Source: Bos javanicus (Eukaryota > Chordata > Mammalia > Artiodactyla > Bovidae). Taken from it: 64,000 nt of DNA. Where the stretch lies: contig NC_083885.1 of NCBI RefSeq assembly GCF_032452875.1, positions 35,939,925 to 36,003,924 of the forward strand, in the 5' to 3' direction. Position numbers and translations under genes: made by a program. The notes under the pieces were generated by a model. It was given only the letters and a program-made list of their open reading frames with translations, did no database searches and was not told the origin of the DNA. Below are positions 45,541-57,955 of this stretch, in pieces; position 1 is the first letter of the stretch; each line of letters begins with the position of its first letter.

Positions 45541-47309
45541 GGGAGTGAGTTGCAGGCCCTTTGAAATGGAAGATGCTAAGATGCTGAAAGTCTTGGCAAC
45601 TTTCCAAAGCAAAGTATGTGGACTTAAGAATGAGTTTATAGGACCTCACCTGGTGATACCAGCTTGAGAAACTTGCAAGCAATGCAACATTAGAAGGTAC
45701 ATCTCTGAGAGAGGTGTCACAGGATACCTTCAAGGACAGACTGAACTTTAATGAGCCCTTTGGTGGGAAACCAGTTACTACACCAGTTAGGATGGGACCC
45801 AAGAACAACCAGCTCACAGGTGGTTCTCCTGAGGGGTAAAGAATGGGAGCAGTTCCCCACAGGGATATTCGAGTTCTGAGAAAAGTGCAATGTTTATGAT
45901 CGTCTGCCTGTGGTGTCAGGAGTTAGTCTGACCAGGGTTGGAACAGCAGCATTCTGCCTCCAGCCCAGGCTTGTTACCCTGGGCAGTGCCTCTGGCTCAT
46001 GAATGTCCTTCCTCCCTAATATGCTGCTCAGGTGCAGGAATTTTAGCCCCAAGCACACATGTGTCTCTAGCTACTAGCCTAGAAGCTTGTGGGGCATCAT
46101 TTCTGGGTATTTAGTCTCCCAGATTTGAACCCTGAAGACTGAGTTCCCCCAGGCCTTCTGCGCTCAGCCTCTGCACTGTTCCCTGATTGATGAGGCTGAG
46201 TGGGAGCGCTCATCTGCCTGCATGGCCCTGCTCCCAACACAAAGATGAGCTAGCTTAGCTAAGGCTGACGCTAAACGGGAAGGTCAAGGCTGCAGGGCTG
46301 TGTGGCAAAGGGGTCGCCCTGGCACAGTGTTCAGCCAGAGACTTGCTCAGGACCCCTGCACCATGGAGGATGAGGTCAGGACTTTTAGGGTGCTATGGGT
46401 GACAGTCACCCATAGCGCGGGGCCCTCCTGTGGTTCCCTTTGTGATGTTTCTCTCTCACTGTGTCCGGGAATTGCTATAGTGCCTGCCACCCACTCTGCT
46501 CCTCTAAGCTGCTCACCGCAGATGGGATTTCTTGTGTTTCCCACCCGACCTGGGGCACAAACAGACTTTGGAAGCTCTCAGTGAATCCCAGGACCAAGAG
46601 GCAGAGCCGGTCCTTCTCCTCTGTGAAGGCTGCTTGTGTTCCCTTGGAAAGGGAAGAAGGGGTGCACCCTGTCCATCCCCACCTACCTGAGGCGCTGGCT
46701 GAACCCTGAGCAGTGCAGTCCTCCCCTTCCCAGGGAGACACCCTGCCTCTCCTTGGAGCTGTTCCTTCTGCCCTGCTCCCCCATTTCTTAGCTCCTTAGT
46801 TCTGAACCCCCACGCTGACCCACCTCACCTTCTTGGGCAGGTGTAATCTCCTGAGTAAAGCCTAATGGTTGACCATGTGCCTCGCGCTGGTAAGATAAGG
46901 ATGGACATGTTGGTGTCCCTAGCCTCAAGGAGCCCCCAGTCTGGCTGGGACAGACAAATGCTGGTGACAGATTGTGTACCTGGGCTGTGGGGTGCAGAGG
47001 AGGGAGCTGTTCATTGTGACCCACTTCCCCAGAGAGGGCACAGCTGAACAGGGCTTGACACAGGAGGAGTTCTCTGTGTGGATGAGGCAGCAGATGACCC
47101 AGCCGCTGGAAGGGACAGTGTGCACAAAGCCACAGGGGCCTGGCACCTTCAGGGAGCCACAGCTGATTGGTTGCCATGCAGTAGAGAAACACGGGAAGAG
47201 GCTGGAGAGAACAGCCAGGATGCAGGAAACTAGGCCTTGGAGACCAAGCTGAGTGGGGACTCTGTCCTGAAGGCTGCAGTGAAGGTCCAAGGAGACACAC
47301 CTGTTTATT
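45541..47309. other. Unique GC-moderate stretch
   Basis: No exon recognised with confidence. It holds the 25-bp palindrome at 46,392-46,416. Confidence 0.4.
46392..46416. repeat. 25-bp palindrome with perfect 12-bp arms
   Basis: GCTATGGGTGAC (46,392-46,403), one A, then GTCACCCATAGC (46,405-46,416). The arms are exact reverse complements. No transposon or gene around it explains the structure. Confidence 0.8.
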
Positions 47310-47945
47310 CCTTTTTAAAAATAGCGTTATTAAGGTATAATTGACATGTATAAACTGAACATACTTAATGTGTACAATCTGGTGAGCTTTAGTGTATATG
47401 TGTATATAACAGATATATGTGAAACCATCCCCACCACCAATGAACACATCCATCTCCTCCGGAAGTTTCCTTGTGTCCCTTTGTCATCCCTCCATCCCAT
47501 CCCCACTGTTTCCAGGCAACCACCCATCTCTGCTCTCTGTTACTACAGCTTAGATTATATGTTTCTGAATTTTGTAGAAATGAACTCATCTAGTATGTAC
47601 TACTTTTGCTTGTTCTCATCACTCAGCATATTTGTTTTGCAATTCATCCATGTTGTGTATATTAATAATTAATTCCTTTTCATTGCTTAGTGGTATTTCA
47701 TTGCATGGATTATACCACAGTTTGTTTATTTCTTCACCTTCTGATGGACATTTGGGTTGTTTCTAGTTTGAAGCTGATGAATATCTGCATGTGAATGTTT
47801 GGGTAAGCAGCTAGGAATGGAATGACTGGGTCATATGATAGGTATATGTTTAACTTTTAAAGAAATTACCAGACTATTTTCCAAATGGTTGTTTGATTTC
47901 ACATTCCCATGAACAATGTATGACTTTTTCACATACCCTTTCTTG
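47310..47945 (-). repeat. Old L1 3' half, inverted
   Basis: 'gcgttattaaggtataattg', 'gaaaccatccccaccaccaa', 'gatggacatttgggttgttt' and 'tggaatgactgggtcatatg' follow the inverted L1 order. Confidence 0.8.
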
Positions 47946-49670
47946 ACTGGCTATGAAATGTAGGGTGGACCCTCAGAACAGAATCTCCACTGCATCTGTC
48001 TAGCTGGTGACTACAACTGAATCCCTGAGACATGCACTCCTCAGGCCCAAGACAGGGAGGGAGGGCTCTCCTGGAAATCCTTCCAGAAGATGGTGTCAGA
48101 CTTGGCATCATCTTAAGAGGCTTGTTTGTCAATGATACTGCCCAGAGGCTGGAGGAATTGAACAGGACCTGAGGGTAATGAACTAAGGCATCTCTAGCTC
48201 AGCACTTGAGAAAATTCCTCCAGGCCCAAAGAGCCACAGTCCAACAGTTACAGCCCAGTTTCCACAGAAGTTCATTTTTGTGTTAATCAGTGATTTCAGC
48301 TAGTGTCAGGGCCCCAGTCAGTTGTGGGAGAGGTCTGGCCCCTGGCTCAGGGCCCTATTCCAAGGAGGCAGCCTCCAGGCCAGACTTCCCTAGGAAGAGC
48401 CATAGAACTGAAGGCTCTAGAACCCTGGGGACCACCCAGGTCTAGGCTGCTGATCTTGGCCCATTCCCCTCAGGCAGGAGCTGTGGAGCAGCGTCCAGGA
48501 CTAGAAGGCAAGGCTGACGTCCATGTCCCTCTGGTCACTGCGGGGGCCTGGCCTTTCTGAACCTTGATATTTGTATGGTGTGAGTGAGCCCCACCAGACT
48601 TTGGAGTGTGCTCTTTGTTTGTCCATTTGTTCATTCATCAACATTAATCAGTGCCTCTTTGGAACCAGAGATGACTCAGGCAGGTTGGGGTCAGGTTGTG
48701 AAACCCTCCAGTCCCTGCTAAGGGATGCGGATGGTATTTATGGGAGGGGCACAAGTGGTGATTAGATCAGGCTTGTGTTTTAGAAAGGGACCCTGGCAGC
48801 CAAAGCAGAGGGTGGATTTGAGCGTGGACACACCATGGGCAGGAAGGTCATTAGGAAGAGGCGACGGGGGATCTGAGTGGGTAGTGGTGGTGAGAGGACA
48901 AGGGAGGGACTTTCTTGTAGAGAGAGGAGAGTCCTCCCTCCCCATGGCCACCAGCCCTTTCTTATCTTGGCTTCAGTGACACTTCTCTTTCCCGGCTTCC
49001 ACCAAAACCCAGAATACGTAAAAAATAAATAGAAGGATGGTTGGAGGGATAGAGGGATGGCCATTTGGCTCAGGAGCGAGTCAAGGCACACATCTCCTGC
49101 CCACCCATCCATCATCTCCTGCCTGGGCAGCCATCCTTCACTGAGACAAAGGTGGGGACTGCAGGTGTCTCCCTGGCCCAGCAGGATGTTAGTGATTCCT
49201 ATCTGATAGCTTGCAAATAAACGGACTCCTGGAGGCTGTCAGTCACCTGTGAAACAGAGCCCTGCTGTCCTCTCTTGCCAGGATTCCTCAGGCAGTCAAG
49301 GACCATAACTTTGAACTTCTGGGAAGGAAAGGCTTCAGTTTCCCATGGAGTCCCCATCCTTGGGGGCAGAAGAGGAAGGGAGGAGAAGCCAGAGCCTGGT
49401 GGGGAGGTTGATGACTCAGCTTGATGACGCCAAGGAGCTGCGTCTCGGCTGTAGTCCCTGAGCCTTGCTGCCATGTGACCTTTTTCTGGTTACTCACAGT
49501 GAGTCCAGCACCGTCCTGGCAGGTTTCTGTGATTTAGACTGACCTGCAGAGTTCAGTGCCCAGGTGACCTCAGAATGGCATTCACCATAACCAGAGTTCA
49601 TCTTCAAAATGTGTGCATGGGCGGAGTTAGGTGGGAGAGCTGAGAGGGGCCATGGGCAGGAGCGGTGTGT
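47946..49670. other. Unique GC-moderate stretch
   Basis: No exon recognised. The open frame at 48,303-48,560 ends near a possible donor (cacccag/gtctag) but has a poor acceptor, and no family is recognised. Confidence 0.4.
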
Positions 49671-49674
49671 GTCT

Positions 49675-49800
49675 GGTGTAGAGGATAGAGCACGGGGGTC
49701 ATGCAGAGAAGCTGAGAGTCCTGAGTTCCAATCCCTTGCCCCACCCTCACTGGGTGACCAGGGGAGACAATCCCTTCCCCTCTCTGAGACGATCCAGACC
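49675..49800 (+). repeat. MIR SINE
   Basis: 'agagtcctgagttccaatcc', 'ctcactgggtgaccagggga' and 'tcccctctctgagacgatcc'. Confidence 0.6.
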
Positions 49801-50306
49801 CCAGTCACAGGCTCTGCAAGTTGGTATTTATGTCTGCATTCCCTCGGCCTCAATCTGGACCCTGTGAGGGTCAAGACACTGAGCACAGACCCTCTGAATT
49901 GGGTTTGGGAAGAGGGGTCAAAGATGTTTACTCCTGCTTCTCCTGCTCAGGATGCAACTCGTGGACTAGCTGATGCTGAGGGTTGACAGGGCACTTAGAG
50001 GTGGCCACTCAACCCTCCATTTGATGTTAGGTGAAATGGAGGCCTGGAGAGGTTGGAAGAGGAGTCCAGGCACTGGCAGATATGGGCCACGCTTGTTCAC
50101 TTGGGCCCTGAGGGCTCCCCAGGGTCCTCTGTGTTTGGCATTGTGGGGTACAGGATACCAGTGGTCACTGACTCAGAACTGGCCTGTTCCCTGCCCTGCG
50201 GCACCACCAGCAGGGCCTTCCTGCCCTTGCCCATTGAACCACTGAGACTTCTCTCAGGGCCTGCCCAGTCAGGCCTGCTGGCGGATTGGGCCTCCCTGTC
50301 CACCAG

Positions 50307-52074
50307 ACTATTGCCATGATAGCAGCAGGTGTGGGGAAAGTGGTCCAGGCATGGACAGCACAGGTGAGGAGCCCCCGGGCAGGATGGAGCTGGAGAGGCC
50401 CAGTGCTGGGAGATAAGGCTTGTGCTAAGCAGGTGGTGCTTGGCACACAGAGCAGGAGCCCGGAGGTGTTATTACTCTCAGTCCAGGGTGGCCCTCCCCT
50501 GGTTCGATGGGAAAGACCAGAGCCGGCCACTGGATGGTGGTGCCAGCCTGAGAAACCCCAGGAAGGAGGCCCGTGATGAGGTGTTTGGCCCCAGCCAGGT
50601 GGTACAAGCTGGGCATCCCAGGACCCAGGGCATGAATTCTTGCTGACAACTGGGGAACTTGGAGGAAGGGGCACTCTATAAATCTCCATAGCACTGCCAG
50701 TGGGGCCCACTTGGGATGGCTGCCCTCCCACCTTGGGTGAGTGAGAAGGAATGTGGAAGGACTGGGCAGGGCATGCACCGGGGAGGGGGGCTGTGATCTC
50801 TGTGCTGTGTTTGTGCAGCAAACACTTCCCCAGACCTCCTGGTGCTACCTGGGAGCTGCAGATGTGGGGTACACAGTCCAGAGGGACATGGCTCTGCCCT
50901 AAGGCACAAGTCACCCCCACAAAGTCTCCTCCGGGCTTTTCTCTGTGTCCTTCAGGCCTTGCCTGCTCAGGGGTAGAAGAGATGGGCTGCTTGCTGAGTG
51001 TGTGATGGAAGGGGAGGAGCAAGTGGCCAGACAGATGGGCCCTCAGCCCCCAGGCCTTACACCAGTTAGCATGGGAGGGAGAACGACTGGGGCTCCAGCA
51101 GGTCTGGATTGGGGGATGGTGGGAAGAAATGAACAGGCCGGGTAAGCCCTTGACCTTCGCCTTCCTGCTGGTCACCAAGCTCCTCTAGAGTCAAACGTAG
51201 AGTCCTTCAGACGTGGCAGACCCTCCTCCACCCTTTCCCACATGTCCTTTTCACCCCCAGCAGCACCTCGACTCCTGCTCCTTGACATCCCTTCCTCCCT
51301 CTTCCAAACTTCCTCTGCTCCCTCCCAGGCCCGCTCTGTCCTCCAGGTCTTGCAGGATGCTTTCCCTGCTGCCCCAGCCCTTGTGGACATCCTGCCTTAT
51401 CTACTCCTGTCCCGCTACCAGTCTCAGGCAGGCTGCGGAGCCAGTGAGGGAGGCTGCCAGAGAAGGGAGTGGGAGGTGAGCAAGACCCAGACCAGCAGAT
51501 CTACAGCTGGGTGGGGCCGGAGTGGAGGTTGGAGGCCACCAGGACTCTAGGGAACTAGGCCCGAAGGGGAGATCATCTCTCTGGAGTCTGCCAGGATGGG
51601 TAGCATAGATGAACAGTGGAGGCCTGGTCAGAGAGCTGGGCTGGTGGGGCCAGGCAGGTGCTTCACTCAGGGTACCAGCTGCGGCTGTGGTCAGTGGAAA
51701 AGACAGGAAAATGGGGGCGGCCAGGAGGCCTGGGTCTGGATGTCTCTGGTTGGTGAGGTGAGGCTGAGGCCCTACCACCTGCAGCCTCTCCCTTGGGACT
51801 CCAGGCAGCAGAAATTGGGTGTGGGGCAGGGTGACAGGATCTGCTTGGGAGCCACTGAGAGCTCATTTGGGTACAGAAGTAGATACCCCTATTTGTGGGG
51901 CTCTACCCATAAAATGGGGCAGCGCCTCTGTCCTTACAGGTGTGGAGTGGAGCTCATGGGAAGCAAGTGTGGCCTTTGAACGAGCCTTTGCCGTGGGCAG
52001 CTCTGCCCCATCCTTCACCCTTACTCTTGGTACCACAAGTGCATTTGTGCCCCGAGTGGGGCCACCATGGGTAG
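50307..52074 (+). other. Three candidate exons in one frame, unidentified gene
   Basis: Exon A 50,307-50,363 (acceptor ctccctgtccaccag, donor cacag/gtgagg; 19 codons, TIAMIAAGVGKVVQAWTAQ). Exon B 51,329-51,475 (strong pyrimidine tract to ctccctcccag, donor gggag/gtgagc; 49 codons including ALVDILPYLLLSRY). Exon C from 51,940 (acceptor ctctgtccttacag) reading 44 codons to TAG at 52,072-52,074. A and B are multiples of three and all junctions are phase 0, so one frame runs through. An AATAAA follows at 52,341. I do not recognise the protein; A and B have the leucine-rich helical look of HEAT-type repeats, but that is weak. Alternatives: a lncRNA, or chance in GC-rich DNA. In exon C, a different frame stays open to 52,145. 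Confidence 0.25.
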
Positions 52075-52340
52075 CTGAAGGTGTTCTCAGCACCAGCTGT
52101 CACAGCCTGAGCCAAGTTACCACCCCGCCAGCCAGCCCATCCTAGGTGAGGAGCTGAGCGTGGTGAGACAGCAGGCGTCCCACTCATTTTGAGCAAAATG
52201 GGGCTGTTGGCACAGGATCAGTCCTGCCTTTTGTCCCCATCTGAGCCTCACGGTGACCGGGGTGCTGCCTGCGCTTCCCCTGCAATATCTGCCCCTGGAG
52301 GCTGGTCAGCCACACACCACAGGCCGCAGGATTGACTGGC

Positions 52341-52346
52341 AATAAA
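52341..52346 (+). terminator. Candidate polyadenylation signal
   Basis: An AATAAA in 'attgactggcaataaaacat' lies about 265 bp after the candidate stop and just before an L1 begins. Unproven. Confidence 0.3.
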
Positions 52347-52371
52347 ACATGTCGATTCATCATCATTAGTC

Positions 52372-53135
52372 ATGGGGGGAAGAAGATTAAAGTCATGAGG
52401 AGATACCATCACACACCTACTAGAATGGTCAAAAGAAAAAAGCTGGCAATACCAAGTACTGGTTAGGATGTGAAGCAGCTGGAACTCTGAGCCATAGCTT
52501 GAGAGAAGCAAAATGGCACAACCAATTTGGAAAACACTTTGGTATCTTCTTATAAAGCTAAGCATGTCCTTACCATATGATCCAGAAACCCTAATTCCTA
52601 GATATTTAGCCAAGGGAAATTAAGTTAGAAACCTAACACAGAAACCTGTATAGCGCCATTTATCGTGGCCTTAGACCTAATTGCCCCAGACTGGGCAACA
52701 ATCCAAATGTCCTTCAGTTGGCAAATGGATAAACAAACTGTGGTACGTCCACATAGCAGGATGCTACTCAGCCATGAAAAGAAAGCAACTACAGATATGA
52801 GTGGCACTAGAGATCAATGTCACATGTATTTTGCTGAGTGGAAGAAGCCAGACTCAAAGACTTCATACTGCTGATTTCATCTGCATTTTGAAAGAAGCTA
52901 AATTATAGGAACAGAAAACAGATTAGTGGTTTCTGGGGCCTTGGGGTGGGGTGGGCTGGGACTTTTGACTACAGAGTGGCACAAGGGAACCTTTTGGGGT
53001 GATGGAAATATTTTATACATTGAATATGATGGTGATCATGTGATATGTATTTATCAAAACTCATAGAACTGTTTATTACAAAGGGTAGATTCCACTCTAT
53101 GTAAAAGATACTTCATTAAAACTAACTTTAAACAC
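52372..53135 (+). repeat. Old L1 3' half
   Basis: 'ataccatcacacacctacta', 'tggcacaaccaatttggaaa', 'ggcaacaatccaaatgtcct', 'agtggttactggggcct'-like sequence near 52,925 and 'tttatcaaaactcatagaac' follow the L1 3' order. Confidence 0.85.
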
Positions 53136-53139
53136 ACAC

Positions 53140-53260
53140 ACATGTTAATCACAGCCACTGTTTCTGAGCACCCACTAGGCACTGTGCCAGAGGCTCTGTG
53201 TGTTTTCTCATCCATCCATTCACGTGATCGCTCACTCAGCAAGTAGTTACCAAGCATCTC
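53140..53260. repeat. Short L2/MIR-class remnant
   Basis: 'ctgagcacccactaggcact' then 'gtgccagaggctctgtgtgt' is a common ancient repeat phrase. Confidence 0.5.
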
Positions 53261-53889
53261 TACAAGGTCCAGTCAGACCTCCCTAACACCTTCAAGCCAC
53301 ACGGCTCCCCAAGTTGTGTAGAGAAGCCAATGGGAAGAGGTGACCGGAGCCCAACCCTGGGGGCCAGTGGTTCAGCTTGTAGGTTCTCTGTGGTTGCATT
53401 TCCACACGGAGAGAAAATCCTGGTTTTGTGAGCCTTTCAAGGGAGTCTGCAATCCAGAAAGAGAGACCAAGGTCATGAAACAAAGAATGATAACCTTGTT
53501 CCGTCTCTGTGGTGCTGGCCCCCGCACAGGAGGGCAGGCCATGGCCCTCATGAGTCCAAGCCCAGAGCCTGCGCTGGTATGAATAGTGGAGGCTCTGGGC
53601 CCACTGCCACGTTCAGCCTTCTTGCTGGGTGGCTGCTCCACTGCTTGGGAGCATGTCTGTGTCTGCCCAGCTTAGATGGGAGCGGCCCTAGCTTCTCTTG
53701 TGAGAATCCAAGTGTGGGAAGCCCCTGAAGAAAGCCAGAGTGGAGTACACAATGCATAGGAACACTGTGTAGGAGGAGAAATGAGCAAACCAGAGCTGCC
53801 CAGACCAACACGCCTCCATCTCAGAGACACAATGTGGAGTGGAGGGAAAATGACAAGAGGGACAGTATCTGACACCGTTTAAGTATGTT
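53261..53889. other. Unique non-coding stretch
   Basis: Nothing recognised. Confidence 0.4.
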
Positions 53890-54162
53890 TTAACGGAGAA
53901 GGCAATGGCACCCCACTCCAGTACTCTTGCCTGGGAAATCCCATGGATGGAGGAGCCTGGTAGGCTGCAGTCCATGGGGTTGCTAAGAGTCAGATACGAC
54001 TGAGCGACTTCACTTTCACTTTTCACTTTCATGCATTGGAGAAGGAAATGGCAGCCCACTCCAGTGTTCTTGCCTGGAGAATTCCAGGGACGGGGGAGCC
54101 TGGTGGGCTGCTGTCTATGGGGTCACAAAGAGTTGGACACGACTGAAGTGACTTAGCAGCAG
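53890..54162 (+). repeat. Bov-A2 dimeric SINE
   Basis: Starts 'cggagaaggcaatggcaccc', with a second monomer at 'ggagaaggaaatggcagccc' after 'cacttttcactttcatgcat', and ends 'gacttagcagcag'. A perfect 10-bp duplication, taagtatgtt, flanks it (53,880-53,889 and 54,163-54,172). Confidence 0.95.
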
Positions 54163-54172
54163 TAAGTATGTT

Positions 54173-54419
54173 GTAGAGACACAGAATAGTACCATGTGTT
54201 GTTATGGTTATAAACTTAGGTCATGAAAATATGAAAACATGAACGAGAAAGATACAAATGGATTAGACAATAGCAAAAACAGATGAAAACAGCAAATATA
54301 GCAAGAGGCTAACAAACACATTTAATAGATCAGAGATATGTGACTTAAATAAAGGAGCTGTGTTGCTGTGTTGCAAATTTTCTCTACCTTTGGCTTAAGT
54401 AGTTCATAAGTAAACAAGC
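54173..54419. other. AT-rich non-coding stretch
   Basis: AT-rich with L1-like texture; family not assigned. Confidence 0.4.
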
Positions 54420-54740
54420 CAGAGTGAACTTTGAAAACATTACACTAAGTGAAATAAGCAAGACACAAAAAGACAGTTATTGTATATGGTTCCAAAAGGT
54501 AGCAAAGGTACAAATTCAGCGTCAAAGAGTAAAATAGTGGTTACAGTGGAGCTGGGAGGAAGGAGGACAGGGAGCCATTGTCTAATGGGTATAGAGTTTC
54601 TGTTTGGAAAGATGAAAACGTTCCAGAGATGGGTGGTGGTGAAGGACAGTGTGAACACACTTCATGCCACTGAGATGGATGCTTAAGAATGGTTAAATTG
54701 GTACATTTTATGTTATGCATATTTCCCCCTAATAAAAATA
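54420..54740 (+). repeat. Old L1 3' end
   Basis: 'ttacactaagtgaaataagc', 'agtggttacagtggagctgg', 'gatgaaaacgttccagagat' and 'ggttaaattggtacatttta' then 'cctaataaaaat'. Confidence 0.8.
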
Positions 54741-54744
54741 AATA

Positions 54745-55006
54745 AGTACAAGCCAGAAGAGGCAAATCTATAGAGACACAAAGTAGATTAGTGGTTACCT
54801 GGGGCTGGGGAGGATACTGGGAAAATAGGGGTCATGGCCAAGGGGTGAGAATTTCCTTTTGTGGTCATGAGAATGTGGTCATGAAATTGTCCTAAAATTG
54901 ATTGTGGTCACGGATGCACAAATCTGCAAATATACTGGAAAACATTGAATTGAACGCTTTCAGTGGGCACAGTATGTAGTGCTTGACTTATATCTCAATA
55001 AAGCTG
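54745..55006 (+). repeat. Second old L1 3' end in tandem
   Basis: 'atctatagagacacaaagta', 'gattagtggttacctggggc', 'gattgtggtcacggatgcac' and 'tatatctcaataaagctg' is another L1 terminus directly after the first. Confidence 0.8.
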
Positions 55007-55132
55007 TTTTTTTTTTTTTTTTTTTTATTGCACCACGCAGCTTGTGGGATCTAGTTCCCAGACCAGGGATCAAACCTGGGCCCTGGCGGTGAAAGTGCAG
55101 AATCCTAATCACTGGACCACCAGGGAATTCCC
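55007..55132 (-). repeat. CHR-type SINE, inverted
   Basis: A T-run of about 20, 'atctagttcccagaccaggg' and 'cactggaccaccagggaatt'. The duplication aaagc.g / aaagcgg falls at the terminal AATAAAGC of the L1. Confidence 0.9.
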
Positions 55133-56885
55133 AAAGCGGTTGTTTTTTAAAAAGCCAAAAGGAGGGAAATCCTTTCTGTGTCAGTTACTCTAGTAGAAGC
55201 TGCGATCTGTCTGATCTAGACTCAGCTCTGACACTGAGTGTCACAAAGTCATCAGGAGCCCAGAGCCTTGTCTACCCTGCCACCCTGAGACACGGGGAGG
55301 AAGCCCTGCCAGCCCAGCTCCCAGGGCTGGAGCTCTCGCCACATCCATGGGGCTGGGGGGTGGAGGCAGTCATAGCCTCTGCAGATTGAGGTTAATGAGA
55401 ATCTGCTCCAGGCTCCAGGGGCTTTGAGCCTTAATTAATACTTGCAAAGCCCTCGGTGATTGTGAAATCAGAGGTTCTGTAAATGTGCACAGCAGTGGCC
55501 TTATGAGTGCCAGCGTGTTACGCCAGAGAAAGAAGCCAGCCTTCTTAGCACTGCCTTATTTTGCTGGAGACACTGGTCCCAGGGTGTCAAGGCCAGGCCG
55601 AAGCTATCTCTCCTGGCCCCTTGTCTGGCTCTCCAGGCCACACCTAGGGTTTGAGTGGTCTGGATTGGTCCAGGGCTCCAGGGTGGCCACCCTGAACACT
55701 GTGGCCAGGCTTCTGATGGGGGTCTTCAGAGAACAATCAGGCAGACCACCCCAGCAGTCTTGGTGAGGGTCCCTCAAGGCCTATAGAAGGTGGCATCTGG
55801 CATCTCGTTTTCTGTAAATCTCGGGGCCCTGGTGAGGATCCTGGCTGTCTTCCCGGATGGCCATGCTTTTTGTGTTCGGCATGCCTCCTAGGATTGAATA
55901 TAGCCAGGGCTCTGGGGCCCTGAATGGAAGACTGGCTCTGCCCTCAGCCCAGGGCAGCCTGTGAGCAAGGAACTGTTCCACATTGCCTTAGCTCAGGCCT
56001 TCCCCATCTGTGACTCCATCCTGGTCCCTCAAGCACCCTCCCCTAGCGGGCTCTGAGCTCTCCCAAAGCCACATGGCACAGCCTCTCTCCTTCTGTGTTC
56101 TGGCGCTATCCTCCCAAGGGTGGGTCCTCAGACTACCTAACCCTTTGGGCCTCCCAGCCAAGAGCACCTCACACCAGCCTCCAGGGCCCCTGTCTATGCT
56201 TGGCATCTTCATGCTGAGCAGAATGTCCTCACCTTTCAGAGCCTTGCTGCCCTCAGACACTGGGACCACAAACCCATCTGCCACTACTGGGATGATTCTC
56301 TGACCAGGGAGGTTGGAGGTAGAGGGAGGTATGGGTCAGGATCTGTGGCCCTGGGTGCCTTCAAAGGCCTGGGGATGTGGCACCCTGGAGGCCCATGGTC
56401 TTGAGGATTTGCTGCCTAGGGTACCTGTGACCCTAGTTGTCTTTGACCCAGGGCCCCCATACACCTAGTCGCTGCTGACTCGTGACCCTGGGCCAGCTTC
56501 TAGTATGTTGGCCTCTCTAACCACCCGCTTGGATGGGTACCTGTGGCGTGCACTGCTGTTCGGACATGGCACACAACCTTCCCTCCACTTGGGTTCCTGT
56601 TTCTGAGGACCTGTTTCCCAGCTCTCCATGACCCCCTAGGGATGTTGCATTCTAATGGAGGTGGTTTGTAGCTCCTGCCAGGTAACTCTGAGGATCAGGA
56701 ACATCCTCCTTCATGTCAGCCGCCCCTCCCTTCCTCTATCCCTCGTGGCTCCTTGTCATCCTCTATCATAGCCAGTCTATTACTTACCTCTTTCCTTATC
56801 CTGGGCCTGTCAAACCAGATGGGGCTAAGGCATCAGAGACCCCTCTCCAAGCTGACATAGATCTCTTCCCCAGCCCTTTCCAGGA
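55133..56885. other. Unique stretch, possible conserved element
   Basis: No exon recognised. The part at 55,375-55,480 has repeat-free text with 'ccttaattaatacttgcaaa' and may be a conserved non-coding element. Confidence 0.4.
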
Positions 56886-56889
56886 AGCA

Positions 56890-57115
56890 GGGTTGTGTTG
56901 TGGTTAGACCTACAGGCACTGGAGGCCGATTCCTGGTTCAAACGTCTCTACTTTTTATCTGCTGGGTGACCTGGGCAAGTTGCTTAACCTCTCTGTGCAT
57001 CATTTGTATAATGAGGCAATCATAATACTACAGCACAAGGTTGTCGTGAGGGTTAAATGAGCTCATGTGTGGGGAGTGCTGGGTTTGGCATACAGTAAAT
57101 ACCCAAGGAAGGTTA
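56890..57115 (+). repeat. MIR SINE, near full length
   Basis: 'ttgtgttgtggttagaccta', 'ctgggtgacctgggcaagtt', 'gcttaacctctctgtgcatc', 'cgtgagggttaaatgagctc' and 'tttggcatacagtaaatacc'. Confidence 0.9.
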
Positions 57116-57824
57116 GCCATCAAGGGTGCTGAACCAGCTGCTTCTGAATCTCCTTGAACGTCCATCGTCCATGTCTAAGAATGTATCCTGAGAGAGTGGC
57201 CAGGCATCTTGTCCAAACCCAGGTGATGCCATCCACGAACTACCCCCAGATCTGTCCCTGGCTTCCCTCCCCAGCAGAGGAAATGCTGCGCACAATAGAT
57301 GCCAAAACCCCCACACTCGAAGTGTGTCTGTGCAACATGGCCCATAGGTGCCCCCTGCCCCCATCTCTGCCCCACCCAGCTGCCTCCCAGGGCCCGAGGT
57401 AGGATGAGGGGGCTGCTTAATGAGAGGGTGAAGGTCTCTGCCTAATCCCAGGGGCAGCTTGGAGAGGTCAGATTTCTTCTATTTATAGTTAGACTTCTTT
57501 ACCATTATGGACCATCTCTAATTAAAGAGCTCTTTTATTATGTTTTCTTTATGTTCTCTTCATGTGGATGAGTGGGAAAATAAATGAAAGGGAAAATCAT
57601 GGTGTTGTGGTTAGGAAAAACTACTGGAGAGAACAGGCTTCGAGGTCACTGCCTTGTTGGCGTGGCTGAGGTGTCCTAGGGCGTCAGAATAAGACACGGC
57701 CTTTCTCAGGCTTGGTTATGGAGTGTTCGTGGGGCAGGGCGCCCACAGCTATGGGCCTGAACCGTTGCTTTGCCATTGCCTCCCTGGCTGCCCTTAGGTA
57801 GCTCCTACCTCTCCAGGCCTCACT
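57116..57824. other. Unique non-coding stretch
   Basis: No exon recognised. AT-rich text at 57,475-57,560 ('accatctctaattaaagagc') is repeat-free. Confidence 0.4.
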
Positions 57825-57825
57825 G

Positions 57826-57955
57826 TGGTTGTGTTAGTTGCTCAGTCATGTCTGACTCTTTGCGACCCATGGCCTGGTTTCCCACCAGGCTCCTCTGTCC
57901 ATGGAATTCTCCAGGCGAGAATACTGGATTGAGTTGCCATTCCCCTCTCCAGGGC
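57826..57955 (-). repeat. Bov-A/Bov-tA SINE fragment, inverted
   Basis: 'gttagttgctcagtcatgtc', 'tgactctttgcgacccatgg' and 'gagaatactggattgagttg'. Confidence 0.85.

Noticed and set aside
50165..51178. A 337-codon minus-strand open frame
   Set aside because: Low-complexity Pro/Ser/Gly-rich text with no domain. It overlaps plus-strand candidate exons with better splice signals and sits in stop-poor GC-rich sequence.
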